Below are positions 59,325-64,000 of a stretch of DNA of 64,000 bases, piece by piece. The position numbers were made by a program, and so were the translations under genes. The DNA is from Fervidibacter sinensis (lineage in GTDB: Bacteria > Armatimonadota > Fervidibacteria > Fervidibacterales > Fervidibacteraceae): assembly GCA_032161045.1 (NCBI GenBank), contig JAVHTH010000006.1. One strand, 5' to 3'. The notes below the pieces were generated by a model, which ran no database searches, was not told the DNA's origin, and worked only from the letters and a program-made list of their open reading frames with translations. Every line of letters begins with the position of its first letter. Positions within the stretch are counted from its first letter, which is position 1.

Positions 59325-61388
59325 TTAAAACAGGAAAAATCGGTGCCCGACTTTCCCGAAAGTGTAATCCAGTGCCAACCATAAACCCGCTGTCAAGTAT
59401 TCGCCGATGAGCAATCCGAGGAAGAAGGGACGCCAGCGTCGGAAAGAGCCCAGACCACCATAATGCAAAAGCAAAGCCTTCAACATCCATCCCAGCATCG
59501 TTGAAAACCAAAGTTGAATCATTGGCCAACTCGGTCCCATTGCGTAGCCGATTGGGTGAAACGGAAACCAAACAAACAATTGACGCAGCCGATAAAGCAA
59601 AAGCGCAACTATAAAGCCAATGACAAAACAACTTCGGCTCAAAGGTGTCGGTTGGCGGGGTTGTTCAATGTAAGCGACAGTGAAATCCAAAACCTGTCTT
59701 GGGCTGTGTTGCAAAAACCAAGCACCTGCACCTTGCATCATCATGTTTGCGCCTTTGCGGTAGACCAGTCTCAAAAACGACCACGAGGAAGCCACCAATG
59801 AAGTCAGAATGGAAAGCCACATCGCCCCCGCAAGAGGTCGCAGCGGAATTTTCGTGATGTGGGCGATGCGAAAACTGTCCATGAAAAAGGGCATCAGAAA
59901 AGTCCGCAAGTCAAACATGAACACCTTTTCAACAAACGCCATAACTGTCAAGTGGCGGGGTGTGAACGGGCGAGTGCCAACAAAAGCGATGAACAAATCG
60001 GACGGGCGAAAGGCTTGAATGAACAACAATCCGCCTTCGCTGACAAAGCGAGTAAGGGCAATGGCAATAATGAACAGAACAAGCCAACTCAGCAACGCAA
60101 CTCCCCAAGATGCCCCTGCCGCTGCGCACCAAAGGGAAGAAAACATGACGGTGAAAATTAACCCGAACAAGGCTGTGCGATACGAGATTGGTTCACCTGA
60201 AGGCGTTTCGTTTCTCAAAACTTGTTGCCAATGTTTGCGCCCCACAACGATGAAGTGGGCAACGATGGCAAAGAAAGCACCAAGCATTTGTAAACCCGCA
60301 TGGGCAGGTGTGGCGTAACCGGGAAAATTCGGGAGTTGCCAGCCCAAGTAAGTCAGCAAAACCGATTGTGCCATGAAGACGAAGAAGAAAAACCACAGGC
60401 TGAATGCCAAATCGGACGGAAGCAAAAATGCCACTCCGATGACCGAAAAGTGAACGATGGCGATGAACGGACCGATTTGGCTGAACAGATAACTTGTCAA
60501 GTATTGGTTGAGCGGGAAGGTGAGGCGAATTTCTGGCACGGCGGGAAAGTAAAAATGCAGCCCATTGACGCTGTGGACGACGAAAGGGATAAGCGCCCCG
60601 AGCCAAATAAACCTTTGCCTTAAGAGCAAAGCGAGCATCGTTTGTGGTTCATCAACGCCTTCTGTCATTTCCAGCGGAGGGTGGGTGAGCGGAAAAGTCA
60701 ACCTGTCGTAGTCCAACCATTGCCTTCGCAACAAAACACTGACGCAAAAAAGTGCAAAAAAGAACGCTAATGCCAAAAGTCCCCACGCAAAGGTTGGAAC
60801 GACCCAATGAGATAGCGGGATGGAAGTTCCCATCGGTGTGCCTTCGTAAAACAACCTCACTACTTCACGACCGCCCGGACGAAGCGGTTGAGGCAAAAGA
60901 CTGTAAAGCACTGACCACCAGCCTTGTTCAGGAGGTGTTCCACCCAACGACCTTGCTGCTTCAGCGACATCCCAAGGCACGAACCATTGAGGGATGTAGC
61001 GGAAGGTCAACTCAGCCCAACGGTTCTCAGGTCGGGCATAGTAAAGGGTGCCTGCGAGGGTCGGGAACAAGTATTCGGTAAATCCAAAAGAGGGCAATCC
61101 AGAGCCTGCAAGCATCATGCAGTAAGCAACCAACAATTCACGACGAGTGAGCGCCCAACTCGGCAGGAAAAGTTTGAGCAATGCATTGGCAAAAAGCAGA
61201 AGCACGAAAAGGTTGAAGACACCGATGGGCAAATGGCACGATGCAATCCAAGTTCCCTGCACCAAAAGGTCAAAAATCGGCACAAGCCATGCGAGCAAAA
61301 TTGTCCCCACCAACCCCAACAGAACTGCCCGCCACGAAATAACTTGCTCTCTTGTCTTTTCCTCCGCTGTAACTTCCAATTTCGCCAT
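59325..61388 (-). CDS. DUF6785/6784-type polytopic membrane protein
   Basis: The ATG at 61388 begins MAKLEVTAEEKTREQVISWRAVLLG; a TTG five codons earlier is also possible. The 687-residue protein has about 14 hydrophobic helices with LLVAYCMMLAGSGLPSFGFTEYLFP and SEGGLLFIQAFRPSDLFIAFVGTRPF. It resembles the OPT-like DUF6785/DUF6784 proteins frequent in Armatimonadota, Planctomycetota and Lentisphaerota, of unknown transport role. Convergent with the TolB-like gene (13 bp between). Confidence 0.65.
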   Translation of the reverse strand: MAKLEVTAEEKTREQVISWRAVLLGLVGTILLAWLVPIFDLLVQGTWIASCHLPIGVFNLFVLLLFANALLKLFLPSWALTRRELLVAYCMMLAGSGLPSFGFTEYLFPTLAGTLYYARPENRWAELTFRYIPQWFVPWDVAEAARSLGGTPPEQGWWSVLYSLLPQPLRPGGREVVRLFYEGTPMGTSIPLSHWVVPTFAWGLLALAFFFALFCVSVLLRRQWLDYDRLTFPLTHPPLEMTEGVDEPQTMLALLLRQRFIWLGALIPFVVHSVNGLHFYFPAVPEIRLTFPLNQYLTSYLFSQIGPFIAIVHFSVIGVAFLLPSDLAFSLWFFFFVFMAQSVLLTYLGWQLPNFPGYATPAHAGLQMLGAFFAIVAHFIVVGRKHWQQVLRNETPSGEPISYRTALFGLIFTVMFSSLWCAAAGASWGVALLSWLVLFIIAIALTRFVSEGGLLFIQAFRPSDLFIAFVGTRPFTPRHLTVMAFVEKVFMFDLRTFLMPFFMDSFRIAHITKIPLRPLAGAMWLSILTSLVASSWSFLRLVYRKGANMMMQGAGAWFLQHSPRQVLDFTVAYIEQPRQPTPLSRSCFVIGFIVALLLYRLRQLFVWFPFHPIGYAMGPSWPMIQLWFSTMLGWMLKALLLHYGGLGSFRRWRPFFLGLLIGEYLTAGLWLALDYTFGKVGHRFFLF

Positions 61389-61455
61389 CGCTTTCCGCCC
61401 CAAGAGAAGTATGGCAGGGGCTTATCGTCCGCAGACATGCGTCGCAATTTTGACC

Positions 61456-62904
61456 TCATTGCATCAATTGAGCAAATTCTCGGACGGTTTCAACAGTTGC
61501 TTGAAATGACTTGAGAAGCAACTGATTGCGCCATTCTGCCAGCACTCTTTCAAACCGACTTCGCAGTTCTCGCCTTTCGCTGAGCAATTTGACTGCCTTT
61601 TCGTGGTCAGATGCTAAGGCTCTTTCCGCTTCGTTGTTCAACCTTTCAATCTCGTCCATTAACCTGCGAATTTCCTCCGGCAGTTCAATCGGTTTTGTCC
61701 GAGCGTAAGCGCAAACTTCGTCAAGCAAATTTCTCGCTGCAGCCAAAAGCGGTTGGTCTGGGAAAATTCTTTTCGCCAGTTCAACTATGGCTGTCAAAGC
61801 ATTGTCATCAATGGTGACGAAATAGGCATCGGCATATACAGGTTTATGAGCGTTCAGCCACTCCAAAGTCTGCCCTTCATCGGGTTCACTAACAGCGATG
61901 ATTGTGAAGGTTGAGACGGCAGCAGGGTATTGCTTTTTGAAATCTTCCCACTGCATCGGCTCGGCGATAGCGATGGCGGGTGCAGTTCTTTGTTGAACGG
62001 CAGCAAGCATCACATCCGACCAATAAACGATGTCGTCAACAGTGCCAACGAAAAGCAAAGGTTTCCGTTCCACCTTCCGCACTTCTTCCAACAACTGTAT
62101 GACCAACGCTTCCAACTGTAATTTTGTCCAGTCAAGACGAAGCGAGCGGTGTTGAACTTGACAACCTGTCAATATACCTCCAGCAAAAGAGGAGTGTTGA
62201 CTAAAAAATCGCAAGCAAATTGTTGGACGAGAAGGAACGCTGTTTCGTAATTGCCCAACAGGAGGATGTTCGGTCTGTCCTTTCGCCTGCAAGCGATTGC
62301 AAACCTTATCCTTTCCTTTTGCCAGAAACTGACACGACGGAAAACGCCCATCGCTGCCAACTTCGTCCAGTCTTCAGCGTAGGCATCTAAGTTGAAAGGA
62401 GGAGGTTGGGGCAAAGGTGGTTTCAACGGTTGCACTTTTGCTCTCTCCTTTGCCTCTTCAGCCTCCGATTTGATTTCAGCCAAAACCCTCCTCGCATCCT
62501 CATAATGGACGCCGTGCTTTGCGAGAACCTTTGCTGCCAAACTTCGCCCCTCACAAAGCAAACTCAAGAGCAAATGCCCTGTGTCAATACAATTGTCATG
62601 CATGCTCCTCGCTTCCTCGGAGGCACGGATGAGAACCTGCTTTGTTGAAGATGCTAAAGTTGGGGCGCCAGCAGGAAGTTCTGGAGGGGACTTGTTCCCG
62701 CAGTCGGGTTTCAAGTTCTGATTTCAGATTGCGAGTTTCAACACCCAAGCGCTCCAAGATTGTGAAGGCGATAGATTCTCCCAACTCAAGCAATCCGAGC
62801 AATAAGTGTTCTGGCGATATGAAAGGCGATTTCAATCGGATTGGCCAATCTTCTGCGATGAGCATTGCTTTTCTCGCTCGCTCAGTATATCGCTCCCAAA
62901 GCAT
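61456..62904 (-). pseudogene. ClpC-like N-domain/D1 protein, frame broken twice, ATPase motifs lost
   Basis: The ATG at 62904 (GGGAGGGG upstream) opens a Clp_N domain: MLWERYTERARKAMLIAED...FISPEHLLLGLLELGE. That frame ends at 62596, but the second Clp_N repeat continues one base over (LIRASEEARSM...DTGHLLLSLLCEG, ending 62169). The D1 remnant and M-domain-like coil continue in the original frame to 61456 (LLFVGTVDDIV...EEIRRLMDEIERLNNEAERAL). Read through, the product is about 480 residues. The first change lies at a run of four C (62686-62689), the second after about 62208. Walker A is replaced by LLLGNYETAFLL and the DEIH by GTVDDIV, and no D2 follows. It is either a decayed pseudogene or a live pseudo-ATPase adaptor with assembly errors. 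Confidence 0.65.
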
Positions 62905-62917
62905 CTTTATCCCCTCC

Positions 62918-62949
62918 CGAAAAGAAAAGCGTCGGGCAGAGCCCGACGC
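62918..62949 (-). terminator. Rho-independent terminator of the sugar isomerase gene
   Basis: On the minus strand, GCGTCGGGC-TCT-GCCCGACGC is a perfect 9-bp GC stem with a 3-base loop, followed by TTTTCTTTTC. On the plus strand it is followed by TACATTTTTT. It shares its stem with the hairpin of the 9013-9079 element, so the terminator may have been recruited from a repeat. Confidence 0.75.
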
Positions 62950-62986
62950 TACATTTTTTGCGTTTTCGGGGTTGATTGTTCAGCGT

Positions 62987-63985
62987 TCACTTCTTTGCGA
63001 AGGCTTCGTCAAACCTGACTTTAGACGCTTCAAATTCCCAAGATTTGGCTCGCTGGCATGCTTCCCTTGCGCCGTATTCGCGATCCATACCCATATCTTC
63101 CCATTCAACGGACAACGGACCTTGGTAACCCACAGCGTTCAACGCCCGGATGAGCTCAGGGAAGTTAACATCGCCGTGTCCAAGTGAGCGGAAATCCCAA
63201 CCTCTTCTTGGGTCACCCCAAGGAAGCATAGACGAAAGTATCCCTGCCCTTCCGTCTCTGCGGACTTTCACATCCTTCAAGTGCACATGAAAGATGCGAT
63301 CCCCGAACTCGTAGACGAATTGAACTGGATCAACCCCTTGCCAGACCAAGTGGCTTGGATCAAGGTTGAAGCCAAACGCTGGGTGATAGTTAACGGCTTC
63401 AAGGGCTTTCTTTGCTGTCCAGAAGTCAAAAGCGATTTCGGTCGGGTGAACCTCCAAAGCAAACTTGACGCCGAGGCTGTGGAAATGGTCAAGGATGGGC
63501 TTCCATCGGTCGGCAAAGTCTTGGAAACCTTTGTCAATCCACTCACGAGGTGTTGGGGGGAAGTCGTAGATGAGGTGCCAGATTGACGAACCGGTGAAGC
63601 CATTGACAACTGTTGCGCCCAAATTTTTCGCCGCTTCTGCAGTTCGCTTCATCTCTTCAGCAGCGCGTTGCCTAACGCCTTCGGGGTCACCATCTCCCCA
63701 AACTCGGTCGGGCAAAATTGCTTTGTGTCGTTCGTCAATGTTATCGCAAACCGCTTGACCAACCAAGTGAGCAGCGATTGCCCACAAGCCCAATTTGTGC
63801 TTCTTCAAAGTGTCAAGGATCTTCTTGCAGTAGTTTTTGTCCTTCGCCGCCTTCTCAACATCAATGTGCTTACCCCAACAAGCCAACTCAAGCCCATCGT
63901 AACCCCACGAAGCAGCCTTTTTCGCAAGTTGCTCAATGCTCATGTCCGCCCACTGAGCCGTGCACAGAGTGATAGGTCTCGCCAT
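62987..63985 (-). CDS. Sugar phosphate isomerase/epimerase (AP-endonuclease-2-type TIM barrel)
   Basis: The ATG at 63985 has AGGAGGTG at the window edge. The 332-residue xylose-isomerase-like TIM barrel has ASWGYDGLELACWG, LGATVVNGFTG, ALEVHPTEIAFD, FGFNLDPSHLVWQGVD, IFHVHLKDVKV and PLSVEWEDMGMDREY, which supply the metal-binding Glu, Asp, His and Glu. Members isomerise or epimerise sugars or act on inositols. It begins the minus-strand run of the right-hand side and is followed by a terminator. Confidence 0.88.
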   Translation of the reverse strand: MARPITLCTAQWADMSIEQLAKKAASWGYDGLELACWGKHIDVEKAAKDKNYCKKILDTLKKHKLGLWAIAAHLVGQAVCDNIDERHKAILPDRVWGDGDPEGVRQRAAEEMKRTAEAAKNLGATVVNGFTGSSIWHLIYDFPPTPREWIDKGFQDFADRWKPILDHFHSLGVKFALEVHPTEIAFDFWTAKKALEAVNYHPAFGFNLDPSHLVWQGVDPVQFVYEFGDRIFHVHLKDVKVRRDGRAGILSSMLPWGDPRRGWDFRSLGHGDVNFPELIRALNAVGYQGPLSVEWEDMGMDREYGAREACQRAKSWEFEASKVRFDEAFAKK

Positions 63986-64000
63986 CCCACGACACCTCCT

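Noticed and set aside
62202..62208. Programmed -1 frameshift at T TTT TTA in the ClpC-like gene, as the sole explanation
   Set aside because: The heptamer is in the right phase, but the protein similarity appears to hold in the first frame past the heptamer, and a second shift of opposite sign near 62687 is also needed. Indels or sequencing errors explain both more simply. Kept only as a possibility.

Overview
The window is bacterial chromosomal DNA of roughly even base composition and high gene density. Most starts carry a strong Shine-Dalgarno sequence (GGAGG/GAGGTG), and GTG and TTG starts are common. The mix of DUF1559 prepilin-like proteins, secreted glycosidase-like proteins (DUF5060/DUF4038, DUF4091), several Gfo/Idh/MocA and TIM-barrel sugar enzymes, a multi-GAF histidine kinase and a TtuA/TtuB tRNA-thiolation pair suggests a thermophilic saccharolytic member of the Armatimonadota (Fervidibacter-like) or a related lineage. 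This is inference from gene content recalled from memory; no database search was possible. A 100-base run of N at 47341-47440 shows that this is a scaffolded assembly.

Layout. 1-4349 (minus): sensor kinase running off the left edge, then ttuA and ttuB. 4437-17890 (plus): TPR protein, NAD kinase, three large secreted proteins and a small membrane-anchored protein. 18042-22199: two DUF1559 pseudopilins, each divergent from a plus-strand gene. 22200-25395 (plus): oxidoreductase, a long-form SRP RNA with a good promoter, and a receiver/HD-GYP/HDOD regulator. 25403-27527 (minus): hflX and a LolA-like protein. 27722-30172: topA. 30187-36125 (minus): tRNA-Glu, a lipoprotein and a 1769-residue subtilase. 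36225-37214 (minus): TGS GTPase. 37351-40290 (plus): ornithine-cyclodeaminase-like, DapA-like and malate/lactate-dehydrogenase-like genes in a row. 40521-49446 (plus): orphan gspF, then a cytochrome c maturation operon ccmC-ccmD-ccmE-[three nucleotidyltransferase/HEPN-type genes]-ccmF, then a phosphatase-like polytopic protein and a DUF2227-like protein. 49414-52352: hemerythrin, ManD-type dehydratase, Ppx. 52593-56928 (plus): argJ, MFS transporter, a DUF433/DUF5615 pair, argB. 56982-63985: Tat-exported oxidoreductase, TolB-like protein, DUF6785-type membrane protein, a broken ClpC-like pseudo-ATPase and a sugar isomerase.

The most unusual feature is a dense set of short interspersed repeats. 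One set is hairpin elements with ends GTAG...CTAC whose stems differ between copies by paired, compensating changes. A second is a GAGGGCGAGGCTCCTGCC-type module. A third is tandem heptanucleotides (GGGACGN, CCCCAGT and GTGCGRN types). They lie between genes and also inside reading frames without breaking them. The 1402-codon gene at 9128-13336 carries more than ten such insertions, and topA carries one. Second in interest are the nucleotidyltransferase/HEPN genes inside the ccm operon, the Cys-type CcmE, and the ClpC-like gene that has lost its ATPase motifs and needs two compensating frameshifts to be read.
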